Below, one piece after another: positions 1 through 9,586 of a stretch of DNA of 64,000 nucleotides; position 1 is the first letter of the stretch; every line of letters begins with the position of its first letter. The stretch lies in NCBI RefSeq assembly GCF_040253615.1, contig NZ_JBEJGY010000004.1, positions 1,984,001 through 2,048,000 on the forward strand, read 5' to 3'. Both the position numbers and the translations under genes were made by a program. The DNA comes from Streptomyces sp. Edi4. Its GTDB lineage: Bacteria; Actinomycetota; Actinomycetes; Streptomycetales; Streptomycetaceae. Under the pieces are notes generated by a model. That model was not told the origin of the DNA. It was given only the letters and a program-made list of their open reading frames with translations, and ran no database searches.

Positions 1-257
1 TTGTCGCCGAGGGCCTGCTTGAAGGCGGCGCCGAGCGCGAGCGCGGTGTCCTCGATGGTGTGGTGGGTGTCGATGTGCAGATCGCCGTCGGTCTTGACCG
101 TGAGGTCGAACAGGCCGTGGCGGCCGAGCTGGTCGAGCATGTGGTCGTAGAAACCGACCCCGGTCGACACATCGACCTTTCCGCTGCCGTCGAGGTCGAT
201 CTCGACGAGGACGGACGTCTCCTTGGTGGTGCGTTCCACCCTGCCCACGCGGCTCAT
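1..257 (-). CDS. hisB: Imidazoleglycerol-phosphate dehydratase HisB (3' end outside window)
   Basis: The first 85 codons are present; the rest lies beyond the left edge. HisB dehydrates imidazoleglycerol phosphate to imidazoleacetol phosphate in histidine synthesis. The N-terminus contains the family segment with the metal-binding motif DTHHTIED and the earlier [10 protein letters not shown] stretch. The ATG (255-257) overlaps the hisC stop as ATGA, so the two genes are translationally coupled in a hisD-hisC-hisB operon. The visible motifs leave little doubt about identity. Confidence 0.96.
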   Translation of the reverse strand, partial: MSRVGRVERTTKETSVLVEIDLDGSGKVDVSTGVGFYDHMLDQLGRHGLFDLTVKTDGDLHIDTHHTIEDTALALGAAFKQALGD

Positions 258-1366
258 GCGCTCTGCTCCTTCTTCAGTTGACGGACCGCGTCGAGGAACG
301 CGTCGTTCTCGGCCGGGGTGCCCGCGGTGACCCGCAGCCATCCCGGCACTCCGTTGTCCCGGACCAGGACGCCCCGGTCGAGGATCCGCTGCCAGACGGT
401 GTGGCTGTCGTCGAAGCGGCCGAACTGGACGAAGTTGGCGTCCGAATCGGTCACCTCGTAGCCGAGTCCGCGCAGCTCGGTGACGAGCCGGTCCCGCTCG
501 GTCTTCAGCTGCTCGACACAGCCGAGCAGGGTGTCGGTGTACTCGAGGGCCGCGAGCGCGGTCGCCTGGGTGACGGCCGACAGGTGGTAGGGAAGCCGTA
601 CGAGCTGCACGGCGTCGACCACGGCGGGGTGCGCGGCGAGATAGCCGACGCGCAGCCCGGCCGCGCCGAACGCCTTCGACATGGTGCGCGAGACCACCAG
701 GTTCGGGCGGCCCTCGATGAGCGGGAGCAGCGAGTCGCGGTGGCTGAACTCGACGTACGCCTCGTCCACGATCACCATCGACGGCTTCGCCGCCTGGGCC
801 GCCTCGTACAGCGCGAGGACCGTCTCGGCGGCCACCGCGGTGCCGGTGGGGTTGTTGGGCGAGGTGATGAAGACGACGTCCGGGCTGTGCTCGGCGATGG
901 CCCGCTCGGCCGCCGCGAGGTCGATGGTGAAGTCCTCGTTGCGCGGCCCCGGGATCCAGCCGGTGCCGGTGCCGCGCGCGATCAGGGCGTGCATCGAGTA
1001 GGACGGCTCGAAGCCGATCGCGGCGCGGCCGGGGCCGCCGAAGGTCTGGAGCAGCTGCTGGATGACCTCGTTGGAGCCGTTGGCCGCCCACACGTTCTCG
1101 ACCGCCACCGGGTACTTGCCGGTGCGGGTGAGGTAGGTCGCCAGCTCCGTACGCAGCTCCACCGCGTCGCGGTCGGGGTAGCGGTTGAGGTTCCTGGCCG
1201 CGTCGGCGACCCGCTCGGCGATCCGCGCCACCAGCGGCTCGGGCAGCGGGTAGGGGTTCTCGTTGGTGTTCAGCTGGACGGGGGTGTCCAACTGGGGCGC
1301 GCCGTAAGGGGACTTGCCGCGCAGCTCGTCCCGTACGGGGAGGTCGTCGATGCCGAAGCCGGTCAC
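254..1366 (-). CDS. hisC: Histidinol-phosphate aminotransferase
   Basis: A 370-aa fold-type I PLP aminotransferase that converts imidazoleacetol phosphate and glutamate to histidinol phosphate. Visible motifs are NTNENPYP near residue 33, the SPNNPTG loop at about 169-175, DEAYVEF at 201 and the PLP-lysine motif SRTMSK with Lys231. The GTG start at 1366 overlaps the hisD stop as GTGA, which fixes the start against longer upstream readings. It sits between hisD and hisB in one operon. A role with other aromatic keto acids cannot be excluded, but the operon context favours histidine. Confidence 0.96.
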   Translation of the reverse strand: MTGFGIDDLPVRDELRGKSPYGAPQLDTPVQLNTNENPYPLPEPLVARIAERVADAARNLNRYPDRDAVELRTELATYLTRTGKYPVAVENVWAANGSNEVIQQLLQTFGGPGRAAIGFEPSYSMHALIARGTGTGWIPGPRNEDFTIDLAAAERAIAEHSPDVVFITSPNNPTGTAVAAETVLALYEAAQAAKPSMVIVDEAYVEFSHRDSLLPLIEGRPNLVVSRTMSKAFGAAGLRVGYLAAHPAVVDAVQLVRLPYHLSAVTQATALAALEYTDTLLGCVEQLKTERDRLVTELRGLGYEVTDSDANFVQFGRFDDSHTVWQRILDRGVLVRDNGVPGWLRVTAGTPAENDAFLDAVRQLKKEQSA

Positions 1367-2694
1367 TGTTGCGGCACCTTCCAGTCGAAGCGGGCCTTCA
1401 GAGCCGCGCCGTGCGCCGGCAGGTCCTCCGCCTCGGCCAGGGTCACCACGTGGTGGGTGACCTCGGCGAGCGCGTCGCGCGTGTAGTCGACGATGTGGAT
1501 GCCGCGCAGGAAGGACTGCACGGACAGGCCCGATGAGTGGCAGGCGCAGCCGCCGGTGGGCAGCACGTGGTTGGAGCCCGCGCAGTAGTCGCCGAGCGAG
1601 ACGGGGGCCCAGGGGCCGACGAAGATCGCGCCCGCGTTGGTGACCCGGTCGGCGACGGCGGCGGCGTCGGCGGTCTGGATCTCCAAGTGCTCGGCGCCGT
1701 ACGCGTCGACGACCTTGAGGCCGTCCTCGATGGAGCCGACCAGGACGATCGCGGACTGGCGTCCGGCGAGCGCCGGCTTGATCCGGTCCTCGATGTGCTT
1801 GGTCGCCGCGACCTGCGGCTCCAGCTCCTTCTCGACGGCCTCGGCGAGCGCGAGGGAGTCGGTGACCAGGACGGCGGCCGCGAGCGGGTCGTGCTCGGCC
1901 TGGCTGATCAGGTCGGCGGCGACGTGCACCGGGTCGGCGGTGTCGTCGGCGAGGACCGCGATCTCGGTCGGGCCCGCCTCGGTGTCGATGCCGATACGGC
2001 CGGTGAAGTAGCGCTTGGCTGCGGCGACCCAGACGTTGCCGGGGCCGGTCACCATGTTCGCGGGAGCGCATCCGTCGGGGCCCTCGGTGCCGTACGCGAA
2101 CATCGCGACGGCCTGGGCGCCGCCCACCGCGTACACCTCGTCGACGCCCAGCAGCGCGCAGGCCGCCAGGATCGTGGGGTGCGGAAGGCCGCCGAAGTCC
2201 GCCTGCGGCGGGGAGGCCAGCGCGATCGAGCCGACGCCCGCCTCCTGCGCCGGGACCACGTTCATGATCACGGAGGACGGGTACACCGAGCGGCCGCCCG
2301 GGGCGTACAGGCCCACGCGACCGACCGGCACCCACTTCTCGGTGACGGAGCCGCCGGGCACGACCTGGGTGGTGTGGGCGGTGCGGCGCTGGGCGCGGTG
2401 GACGGTCCTCGCGCGCCGGATCGACTCCTCCAGAGCGGCCCTGACCTGCGGGTCGAGGTGTTCCAGAGCGTCCTTGAGGGCTTCGGCGGGCACTCGGACC
2501 CGCTCCAGGCGCACGCCGTCGAACTTCTCCGCGTACTCGATCAGCGCCGCCGTGCCGCGATGACGCACGTCCTCGCAGATGGGCCGCACCTTCTCCAGGG
2601 CGGCTTCCACGTCGAACTCGGCACGGGGCAGCAGGTCGCGCAGGGCGCCGCCCTCGGGGAGGGCGGTGCCGCGCAGATCGATTCGGGAGATCAC
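1363..2694 (-). CDS. hisD: Histidinol dehydrogenase
   Basis: A 443-aa zinc- and NAD-dependent enzyme catalysing the last two oxidations from histidinol to histidine. Family stretches are clear: the GxxxPGG region ([15 protein letters not shown]), the SQAEHD metal/substrate motif, [10 protein letters not shown] and the C-terminal [10 protein letters not shown] chose GTG 2694 (protein begins [10 protein letters not shown]), matching the usual N-terminus; the reading frame stays open upstream to 2778 but that part does not look like HisD. It is the first gene of the his operon; the 134 bp before it is shared with the divergent gene at 2829. Confidence 0.96.
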   Translation of the reverse strand: MISRIDLRGTALPEGGALRDLLPRAEFDVEAALEKVRPICEDVRHRGTAALIEYAEKFDGVRLERVRVPAEALKDALEHLDPQVRAALEESIRRARTVHRAQRRTAHTTQVVPGGSVTEKWVPVGRVGLYAPGGRSVYPSSVIMNVVPAQEAGVGSIALASPPQADFGGLPHPTILAACALLGVDEVYAVGGAQAVAMFAYGTEGPDGCAPANMVTGPGNVWVAAAKRYFTGRIGIDTEAGPTEIAVLADDTADPVHVAADLISQAEHDPLAAAVLVTDSLALAEAVEKELEPQVAATKHIEDRIKPALAGRQSAIVLVGSIEDGLKVVDAYGAEHLEIQTADAAAVADRVTNAGAIFVGPWAPVSLGDYCAGSNHVLPTGGCACHSSGLSVQSFLRGIHIVDYTRDALAEVTHHVVTLAEAEDLPAHGAALKARFDWKVPQQ

Positions 2695-2713
2695 ATGTCC
2701 AATTCTCTCAGAC

Positions 2714-2752
2714 TGCTCCGGAGCACTGGACGCCCGTATCAGTGGCTGATAC
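2714..2752. promoter_or_regulatory. Two palindromes in the hisD / 2829 divergent promoter region
   Basis: Two inverted repeats lie 20-60 bp upstream of the hisD start. The first is the 12-bp palindrome TGCTCCGGAGCA (2714-2725). The second is GTATCAG-TGG-CTGATAC (2736-2752), with 7-bp arms and a 3-bp spacer, the size of a dimeric repressor site. They lie in the only intergenic space serving both the his operon and the divergent gene. The regulator is unknown, and I could not assign confident -35/-10 boxes. Confidence 0.4.
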
Positions 2753-2828
2753 GCGCCCCGGCCGTCACCCCCTGTCACCCCTGGCCACTAGCGTTCCTCC
2801 TGTCAGGGTGGACGGCGAGGGGACGGCA

Positions 2829-4433
2829 GTGACCGAGGCACCCGATCCGGGGGAGGCACCGGACTGGCTCAGCCCGGCGGAGCTGGGCATGTGGGGGGCC
2901 TTCCGCAACGGCTCCACCTACGATCTGCGCAGCCGCAATCCGGTGCGCGACGACCCGTTCGCGGCGCGCGCGTGGGGTCCCGAGCGCAGTGTGCGGGCCA
3001 GGGTCGTGGCGCTGCTGCTGCTCAGCGGGCCGCCCGCGCTGCCGGGCCGGGTCGCCGCGCTCAAGCTGACCGGGGTGCAGATCACCGGCACGCTCAACCT
3101 GTCGGGCGGCACGATCACCCCCTACGTCGAGCTGAGCGGCTGCCGCTTCGAGAACGAACTCCTTCTCCCCGAGGCCCACTTCACCTCGGTACGCATGGTG
3201 AGCTGCGCCATTCCCCGGATCGAGGCGGCCCGCCTGAGCACCGAGGGCGATCTGCATCTGCCGCGCTGCCGCGTCGCCGCCGGCATCCGGCTGACCGACG
3301 CGCACATCGGCACCGATCTGCTGCTCAACCAGGCCGTGGTGCACGCCGACCGCAACGGCCGCTCCATCGCGGCGGACGGCCTGATGGTCGCCCAGGACCT
3401 CCAGGCCGATCTGATCGAGTCCTACGGCGAGGTGAGCCTGCGCGCCGCGAAGATCGGCGTGACGCTGAGCCTGCGCGGCAGCCGGCTGGTCAACCCGGAC
3501 GGACGGCGGGCCCTGAACGCGCCGCAGCTGATCGTCGAGCGCACCCTGTATCTGACCTCGGCGTCCGTCTACCCGAGCGGCAACCAGGCCGCCACCACAC
3601 CGCCGTACGGGACGAACTACACCAACACGCCCGTACGGGGGACCCTTATCCAGCCGTTCGAATGCCGGGGCGGTCTGCGTCTTGACGACGGCCGGTTCGG
3701 GGACGCGGTGGACCTGGCGCAGGCCCGGGTCCTGCTCAGCGAGACGCAGGAGCTGTCGCTGCGCCGCATCCAGACGCCGGAGCTGCGCTTCACCGGGCAG
3801 CGCTGTCAGCGCGGCAAGGTGGTGCTGTCCGGGGCGCGGGTCGTCAACCTGGTCGACATGGCGGACAGCTGGCCGGGCCCGGGCCACCTGACGATGAACG
3901 GCTTCGCCTACGAGAATCTGATCCCGATCGGCGCCTTCACGCTGGCCCAGCGCCTGGACTGGGTCACGGCGGCGACCCCGGAATACGGGCCCGAGCCCTA
4001 CGAACGGCTCGCGGGCGTGCTGCGCGCCAGCGGCGAGGACGCGGACGCCCGCGAGGTGCTCCTTGCCAAACAGCGCAGGCGCCGCGAGACGCTGCCGCTG
4101 GCCGGGAAGGCCTGGGGTGTGCTCCAGGATCTGACGGTGGCGTACGGCTACCGGCCGGGCCGGGCCGCGCTGTGGATGGCCGTCCTGTGGGCGGCCGGCA
4201 CCCTCGCGTTCTCGCACTACGACCCCCGGCCCATCAAAGCCGACGAGCACCCCGACTGGAACGCGGCGCTCTACGCCCTCGACCTCCTGATACCGGTGGT
4301 CAATCTGGGCCAGGACGGCTACTGGAAGCTGTCGGGCATCTGGCAGTGGGCGGCGGCCCTGCTGATCCTGCTCGGCTGGATCCTGGCCACCACCGTGGCG
4401 GCGGGCGCCTCGCGGCTGCTGCGCAGGGGCTGA
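2829..4433 (+). CDS. Beta-helix-like protein with two C-terminal membrane segments
   Basis: A 534-aa protein of unknown function. Residues from about 80 to 350 show repeating turns of the type I-x-G-x-L-x-L-x-G-x-x-I (for example ITGTLNLSGGTI and IGVTLSLRGSRL), as expected for a right-handed beta-helix resembling pentapeptide-repeat or bactofilin-like folds. The C-terminal part has two hydrophobic segments (around ALWMAVLWAAGTLAF and AAALLILLGWILATT), so the helix is probably membrane anchored. GTG 2829 is preceded by GAGGGGA. Streptomyces annotations often call this family an oxidoreductase, but I see no nucleotide-binding motif to support that. Confidence 0.8.
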   Translation: MTEAPDPGEAPDWLSPAELGMWGAFRNGSTYDLRSRNPVRDDPFAARAWGPERSVRARVVALLLLSGPPALPGRVAALKLTGVQITGTLNLSGGTITPYVELSGCRFENELLLPEAHFTSVRMVSCAIPRIEAARLSTEGDLHLPRCRVAAGIRLTDAHIGTDLLLNQAVVHADRNGRSIAADGLMVAQDLQADLIESYGEVSLRAAKIGVTLSLRGSRLVNPDGRRALNAPQLIVERTLYLTSASVYPSGNQAATTPPYGTNYTNTPVRGTLIQPFECRGGLRLDDGRFGDAVDLAQARVLLSETQELSLRRIQTPELRFTGQRCQRGKVVLSGARVVNLVDMADSWPGPGHLTMNGFAYENLIPIGAFTLAQRLDWVTAATPEYGPEPYERLAGVLRASGEDADAREVLLAKQRRRRETLPLAGKAWGVLQDLTVAYGYRPGRAALWMAVLWAAGTLAFSHYDPRPIKADEHPDWNAALYALDLLIPVVNLGQDGYWKLSGIWQWAAALLILLGWILATTVAAGASRLLRRG

Positions 4434-4582
4434 GGCGGGCCCGGGCGGGACCCGGGGCCGCCGCCGCGAAGAAGGCGCGGGGGGCGAATTTGCCGGGCCT
4501 TGACCCCGGGCCGTACAACCCTCACCACCGCTACGAAAGCTTCACAGCGGGCCCCTGGCGCCACCCTCACCTGCGGATTTCA

Positions 4583-5656
4583 ATGGTCCGCACCATGACA
4601 TTCGTATCCGCGCTGCTCCGCACCGCACGGCGGGCCAGGCATCTGCCCGGGCTCTCGGTTCCGTTCGAGCCGGGCGGGGCGCCGGCGCCGGCCGCCGGGC
4701 TGCCCGACAGCCGGGACGTGCTGCTCGACGCGCCCGACGACCGGCTCGCGCCCGCGCTGGTCTCGGCCGCGCTCGGCGAGTACGAGACGGCGGCGGCGCT
4801 CCTTGCCGCCACCCGCGAGCGGGCCGAGTGGGAGAACCGCGACCGCTACACCGTGCGGCTCGCGGCCTTCGCGGTGAGCCGGCCCGAGTGGCTGGCAGGC
4901 TGGCTCGCCGACGCGCCGCGCGACCCGGACGCGCTGCTCGTGAAGGCGGAGCTGGCGATCGTACGGGCGTGGGGCTCACCGGCGCGCGCCGAGCGGCTGC
5001 GGGACGTGGCCCCGCTGATCCACTCGGCGGCCGACGGCGACCCGGCCGACCCGGTGCCCTGGCGGATCGCGCTGGACCACGCCCGCGGCACGCACGCCTC
5101 GCACACCGTCTTCGAGGAACTGTGGGGCGAGGCCATCCGGCGCTCCTCGCACCACTACGGCTGCCATGTGGCCGCCCTCCAGTACCTCTCGGCCCAGTGG
5201 TACGGATCGCACCGCGAGTGCTTCGACTTCGCCGAGCGGGCCGCCGAGGACTCCCTGCCGGGCTCCTTGATCCGCGCGCTCCCGGCCCGCGCGGCGTTCG
5301 CGTACCTGGTGGGCGGGGGCGGCCCCAGCATCCCCCACGAGCGGATCGACGCGGCGGCCGATCTCGGCATCGAGCTGTCCGGCGCGTACGAGGCGGGCGA
5401 CCCCTGGCCGGCGGAGGTGCGCAACCTGCTGGCCTACGTCCTCGTCGTGCGCAGGCGCTGGCCCCGGGCCCTGGAGGAGTTCCGGCGCATCGGCCCGTAC
5501 GCGACCTCTTTCCCGTGGCTGCATCTGGCTGCGGATCCGCTCGGCCAGTTCCTGGAACTGCGCGAGTTCGTACGGGCCGAGGCCGCCGCGGGGCCGTCCT
5601 GGGGGCGGGAGCGCCAAAAGCCCGGACGCGCCCGGTCCGGCGGCCATTACGCTTGA
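4583..5656 (+). CDS. Conserved hypothetical helical protein
   Basis: About 357 aa from ATG 4583, or 353 aa from ATG 4595; both starts are in frame and neither has a strong ribosome site. The sequence is rich in Ala, Arg, Glu and Leu with alternating helical stretches (for example LVSAALGEYETAAALLAA and RALPARAAFAYLVGG), suggesting a TPR-like helical solenoid. I see no catalytic motif, signal peptide or membrane segment. Its TGA at 5654-5656 is six bases before the next GTG, so it is likely co-transcribed with the LON-domain gene. I do not recognise the family with confidence. Confidence 0.75.
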   Translation: MVRTMTFVSALLRTARRARHLPGLSVPFEPGGAPAPAAGLPDSRDVLLDAPDDRLAPALVSAALGEYETAAALLAATRERAEWENRDRYTVRLAAFAVSRPEWLAGWLADAPRDPDALLVKAELAIVRAWGSPARAERLRDVAPLIHSAADGDPADPVPWRIALDHARGTHASHTVFEELWGEAIRRSSHHYGCHVAALQYLSAQWYGSHRECFDFAERAAEDSLPGSLIRALPARAAFAYLVGGGGPSIPHERIDAAADLGIELSGAYEAGDPWPAEVRNLLAYVLVVRRRWPRALEEFRRIGPYATSFPWLHLAADPLGQFLELREFVRAEAAAGPSWGRERQKPGRARSGGHYA

Positions 5657-5661
5657 GCGTT

Positions 5662-6441
5662 GTGACCACCGCACGCCTCCCCCTCTTCCCGCTCAACTCG
5701 GTCCTGTTCCCCGGCCTCGTCCTGCCGCTGAACGTGTTCGAGGAGCGTTATCGCGCCATGATGCGCGATCTGCTGAAGACCGGCACCGACACCGCCGGCT
5801 CGCCCGGCTCCCCGGGCGGGGCCGGCGACGAGCCGCGCCGCTTCGCCGTCGTGGCGATCAGGGACGGCCGGGAGGTCGCGCCGACCGCGCCCGGCCTTCC
5901 CGACCAGACCGCGCGGCCCGAGAAGGGCGCGGCGGCCGGTTTCGGCGCCGACCCCGTCCAGGCCTTCCACCGGGTGGGCTGCGTCGCGGACGCGGCCACC
6001 ATCCGTGAGCGCCCGGACGGCAGCTTCGAGGTGCTGGCCACCGGCACGACCCGGATCCGCATCCTGTCGGTCGACGCGAGCGGGCCCTATCTGACGGCCG
6101 AGTACGAGGAGCTGGCGGAAGAACCGGGCGAGGAGGCGGGCGCGCTCGCCGAGGGCGTGCTGCGCGCGTTCCGCTCCTACCAGAAGCGGCTCGCGGGGGC
6201 CCGCGAGCGCTCGCTTGCCGGCACCGCCGACCTGCCGGACGAGCCCTCGGTGGTGTCCTATCTGGTCGCGGCCGCCGCCGTCCTGGACGTCCCCGCCAAG
6301 CAGCGTCTGCTCCAGGCGCCCGACACCGCGACCCGGCTGCGCGAGGAACTGCACCTGCTGCGCGCGGAGACCGCGGTCATCCGCCATCTGCCCTCGCTGC
6401 CCGCGGTGGATCTGACGCGGACCCCGACCAGCCCCAACTGA
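5662..6441 (+). CDS. LON substrate-binding-domain protein
   Basis: A 259-aa protein starting with the LON N-terminal signature ARLPLFPLNSVLFPGLVLPLNVFEERY, as in the substrate-recognition domain of Lon protease. There is no AAA+ or serine-lysine protease domain, so this is the stand-alone form common in actinobacteria. GTG 5662 is chosen; a TTG at 5653 overlapping the previous stop is possible. The function of solitary LON-domain proteins is unproven. An adaptor or chaperone role is inference only. Confidence 0.88.
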   Translation: MTTARLPLFPLNSVLFPGLVLPLNVFEERYRAMMRDLLKTGTDTAGSPGSPGGAGDEPRRFAVVAIRDGREVAPTAPGLPDQTARPEKGAAAGFGADPVQAFHRVGCVADAATIRERPDGSFEVLATGTTRIRILSVDASGPYLTAEYEELAEEPGEEAGALAEGVLRAFRSYQKRLAGARERSLAGTADLPDEPSVVSYLVAAAAVLDVPAKQRLLQAPDTATRLREELHLLRAETAVIRHLPSLPAVDLTRTPTSPN

Positions 6442-6458
6442 CCGGAAAGAGCGCCGCG

Positions 6459-6953
6459 TTGGCCAAGAAGAAGCAGCAGAGCGGGGGCACCCCCGCCACG
6501 GTGGCCCTGACGAAGGCGGGCACCGCGTTCACCGTCCACGCCTACGCCCACGACCCGGCGTCGCTCTCCTACGGCGAGGAGGCCGCGCGGGCGCTCGGGG
6601 TGGGCGCGGAGCGGGTGTTCAAGACGCTGGTGGCCGACGTGGACGGCGAGCTGACGGTGGCGGTGGTCCCGGTGGCCGGATCGCTCGACCTCAAGGCGCT
6701 GGCCTCGGCGGTCGGCGGCAAGCGCGCGACCATGGCCGACCCGGCCGCCGCCGAGCGCACCACCGGCTATGTGCGCGGCGGCATCTCCCCGCTCGGGCAG
6801 CGCAAGAAGCTGCCCACGGTCCTGGACGACTCGGCGTCCGCGCACGCCACGATCTGCGTGTCGGCGGGCCGGCGCGGCCTGGAGGTCGAGCTGGCCCCGG
6901 CGGATCTGGCGGCCCTCACGGGAGCGCTGCTCGCCCCGATCGGACGCGGCTAG
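6459..6953 (+). CDS. ybaK: Cys-tRNA(Pro)/prolyl-tRNA deacylase, YbaK/EbsC family
   Basis: A 164-aa single-domain editing enzyme that hydrolyses Cys mischarged on tRNA-Pro. The YbaK fold is recognisable from VFKTLVADVDGELTVAVVP, the DLKALASAVGGKRATMAD segment and the G-x-x-x-P-G/L-type loop YVRGGISPLGQRKKLPT. Start is TTG 6459 with GGAAAGAG upstream; the alternative is a longer unsupported frame. It lies 17 bp after the LON-domain gene in the same direction and may share its transcript. Length is typical for YbaK. Confidence 0.92.
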   Translation: MAKKKQQSGGTPATVALTKAGTAFTVHAYAHDPASLSYGEEAARALGVGAERVFKTLVADVDGELTVAVVPVAGSLDLKALASAVGGKRATMADPAAAERTTGYVRGGISPLGQRKKLPTVLDDSASAHATICVSAGRRGLEVELAPADLAALTGALLAPIGRG

Positions 6954-6995
6954 GCCGACCCTTGGCCCGGGCGTCTCAGAGGCCGGGGCGCCGGG

Positions 6996-7628
6996 TCACT
7001 GGCCGCCCGCGTCCAGCGGCGGCACCTGCCAGGCCGGCTCGGGGTCGCGGGGCCCGAACAGGGCCGTGAGGCCCAGATGGACGGCCATGGCGGCGATCGG
7101 CCAGGCGAGCAGGGCGCCCTTGGCGTCGAGTTTAAGCGGGGCGTCGAAGGTCACGCCCTTGCCGGCCGCCTTCGCCGCCGCGACCACGTCCTGGCTCGGA
7201 CCGAGCCAGATGCCGAGGCGCCAGGCGAGGACCGAGCCGAGCAGACTGCCGACCGCGAGCCCTGCGACCAGGGCGATGCCGCCCTTGCGGCGGAAGAGGA
7301 AGACCGCGGCGGCGCTCAGGGCGCCGAGTCCGAGGGCGAGCAGGATGAACGTTCCGTCCCCGCCGATCGCCTCCTCCCCCTCGGTGTCCTTGAGGAAGAC
7401 GGCCTTGTCGTCGGCGACGAGCGGCACCCGGGGGGCCAGCCACAGCCACAGCAGCCCGAGCACCACCCCGGCCACCGTCACCGCGAGGGCGACGAGCACC
7501 GCGTCCCGTACGTCCTTCTTCACGGCGGACGCCGCGCCGGCGGTTTCGGGGCGGGCGCCCCCGGCGGGGGTTGTCCACGGGTCGTTGCCCGGGGGCTGCT
7601 GATGGGGCGGTGTCAAAGGCGCGGTCAC
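6996..7628 (-). CDS. Integral membrane protein, possibly DUF2567 family
   Basis: A 210-aa protein with a hydrophilic Pro-rich N-terminus of about 45 residues and four predicted membrane segments (around VLVALAVTVAGVVLGLLWLWL, FILLALGLGALSAAAVFLF, GIALVAGLAVGSLLGSVLAW and LLAWPIAAMAVHLGLTALF). GTG 7628 gives a sensible N-terminus; the open frame beyond it is not coding-like. It converges on the ybaK gene. No catalytic motif is seen, so the assignment to DUF2567 is from memory of size and topology and is tentative. Confidence 0.75.
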   Translation of the reverse strand: MTAPLTPPHQQPPGNDPWTTPAGGARPETAGAASAVKKDVRDAVLVALAVTVAGVVLGLLWLWLAPRVPLVADDKAVFLKDTEGEEAIGGDGTFILLALGLGALSAAAVFLFRRKGGIALVAGLAVGSLLGSVLAWRLGIWLGPSQDVVAAAKAAGKGVTFDAPLKLDAKGALLAWPIAAMAVHLGLTALFGPRDPEPAWQVPPLDAGGQ

Positions 7629-7662
7629 CCTGCCATCGTGCCAGGCGTGTCTGTGCGCTGCC

Positions 7663-8508
7663 TCACCGGACCGCCGCCCGGCGGTAGGCCCACGCCGCCA
7701 CGGCCAGCGAGACGACACCCACGGCCGCGCAGACGCCGAGGTCGAGCCCGACCAGGGCCCAGTCGGGGCGCGCGTCGAAGCTTCGCGCGAAGGCCTCCAC
7801 GCCGTAGGTGGAGGGCAGCAGATCGCGGGCCCATGCGATGGGCGCGGGCATCCGGCCGGCCGGGAGCACGCCGAGCAGCAGCGCCGCCGACATCCCCAAC
7901 TGACCGAAGAGGGTGGCGAGTTCCTGGCGGGGCGCGAGCAGCCCGAGGGCCGCGCCGAGCCCGGAAAGGGCGGCGCCACAGAGCGGGATCACCGCGGCCA
8001 GGATCCACAGGTGCCCGAGCGGAAGCCCGAACAGCAGGCAGCCGAAGACGGCCGTGACGGCGGTGCCGGGCACGGTGAAGGAGGCGTAGGCGGCGGCCGT
8101 GCCGAGGACCACGGACGCGGGGGGCACGGGCAGCGTCGCGTAGTGGTCGAGGCCGCCGTCGGCCCGCAGACGGCCGAAGTACTGGGCGAGAAGGTTGAGC
8201 GCGACGAAGGCGACGACCAGGACGCTGGAGCCGGCGACCACCGCGCGGGCCTCGTCGCCGCCGTCCACCACGCCCCGCATCAGGATCATGATGCCGACGG
8301 ACTGGAACGTCGCGACGAAGAGCAGCGGGATGCGGGCGACCCTGGCCCGCGAGAGCTGGGCGCGGTAGACGGCGGCGAGGGCGGGCCCCAGGCGGGCGCG
8401 GGGGGCGAGCGGGGTGGCGTCGGTCGCCCCGGGGCGCTCGGCGGTCCCGCTCGCCGGGGCCCGGCCGCCGGCCGTCTCGACGGTGCTCTCCAGGGGAATG
8501 GCGCTCAC
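7663..8508 (-). CDS. ABC-2 type transporter permease
   Basis: A 281-aa membrane protein with about six hydrophobic segments after a 50-residue cytoplasmic N-terminus (ARVARIPLLFVATFQSVGIMILM through VGLDLGVCAAVGVVSLAVAAWAYR). Topology and size match ABC-2 permeases of drug or lipid exporters. GTG 8508 overlaps the upstream ATPase stop as GTGA, so the two form a coupled exporter pair. The transported substrate cannot be told from sequence. Confidence 0.9.
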   Translation of the reverse strand: MSAIPLESTVETAGGRAPASGTAERPGATDATPLAPRARLGPALAAVYRAQLSRARVARIPLLFVATFQSVGIMILMRGVVDGGDEARAVVAGSSVLVVAFVALNLLAQYFGRLRADGGLDHYATLPVPPASVVLGTAAAYASFTVPGTAVTAVFGCLLFGLPLGHLWILAAVIPLCGAALSGLGAALGLLAPRQELATLFGQLGMSAALLLGVLPAGRMPAPIAWARDLLPSTYGVEAFARSFDARPDWALVGLDLGVCAAVGVVSLAVAAWAYRRAAVR

Positions 8509-9512
8509 GCCTTCACCAGCCCTTCCGTGCGGCCGCCGAGGGCGAGGTAGACGTCTTCGAGGCTCGGCGTGGCCAGGGTGAAGTCGTCGAGGGCGGCGAA
8601 GGCGGGACCGCCGGTGACGGTGGCGACCGCGGCGCGGGCCCGCTCGGGGCTCAGCCGCAGCGTCCAGCGCCGGCCGGACTCCTGGGCCTCGGCGCGCAGC
8701 GCCGCGACCTCGGGGACCTCCACGGGGGCGCGGTCGCGCCACACGAGCTCGACCCGCACCTCGTCGGCGACGCGGGCCTTGAGCCCGGCGGGGGTGTCGC
8801 AGGCGATGACCCTGCCGCGCTCGATCACGGCGACCCGGTCGAGCACGGTCTCGGCCTCGATGACGTTGTGGGTGACGAGCACCACGCTCGCCCCGCGCTC
8901 GGCCCGGCGGCGGTCGACGGCGGCCCACACGGCGCGCCGGGCCACCGGGTCCATGCCGGTGGTGGGCTCGTCAAGGACCAGCAGGGGTCGCTCGCCGACG
9001 AGGGCGGTGGCGAAGCACGCCAGGCGCCGCTGGCCGCCGGAGAGTTTCTTGAGCGGGCGGGTGGCGATGTCGTCAAGGCCGAGTTCGGCCAGTACGGCGT
9101 CGCGTTCGGCGCGGGCCTCGCGCAGGGTGAGACCGCGCAGGCGGCCGGTGGTCTCGGCGGCGAGCGAGACGGTCAGCTCGTCCAGCGCGGTGGATTCCTG
9201 GCCGAGATAGGCGATGAGGCGCGCCGCCCGTTCGGGGTGGCGGACCAGGTCGTGCCCGAGCACGTCGACCGTCCCGGCGTCGGGCCGCATGAGCCCGGTC
9301 AGCTGGCGTACGAGTGTGGACTTGCCGGCGCCGTTGGGGCCGAGCAGCCCGAAGATCTCGCCGCGTCGCACCTCGAGGCTGACGCGGTCGGTGGCCCGGA
9401 CCTCGGGCGTACCGGGCGCACCTCGTCCGCCCCGCGTCGCGGGGTACGTCTTGACCAGGCCCCGCACCGCGAAAGCGGTGCCGGCCCGTGCCGCTGCTGT
9501 GCCGGTACTCAC
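8505..9512 (-). CDS. ABC transporter ATP-binding protein
   Basis: A 335-aa ATPase of the DrrA/CcmA-like exporter class. It has Walker A GPNGAGKST, the Q-loop YLGQES, the ABC signature LSGGQRR, Walker B LLVLDEPTTGMDP and the switch histidine in LVTHN. The C-terminal 90 residues form the extension usual in DrrA-type proteins. GTG 9512 is the start. It is coupled to the permease at 7663-8508 by a GTGA overlap. The pair probably exports a drug-like or lipid molecule, but nothing nearby identifies it. Confidence 0.94.
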   Translation of the reverse strand: MSTGTAAARAGTAFAVRGLVKTYPATRGGRGAPGTPEVRATDRVSLEVRRGEIFGLLGPNGAGKSTLVRQLTGLMRPDAGTVDVLGHDLVRHPERAARLIAYLGQESTALDELTVSLAAETTGRLRGLTLREARAERDAVLAELGLDDIATRPLKKLSGGQRRLACFATALVGERPLLVLDEPTTGMDPVARRAVWAAVDRRRAERGASVVLVTHNVIEAETVLDRVAVIERGRVIACDTPAGLKARVADEVRVELVWRDRAPVEVPEVAALRAEAQESGRRWTLRLSPERARAAVATVTGGPAFAALDDFTLATPSLEDVYLALGGRTEGLVKA

Positions 9513-9586
9513 GGGGAACGAGCCTAAGGGGTCCAGCGACCCGTCCCGCCCCGGGGGCGGCTTGGCGCGGTCCGGGGCGCGCGGGG

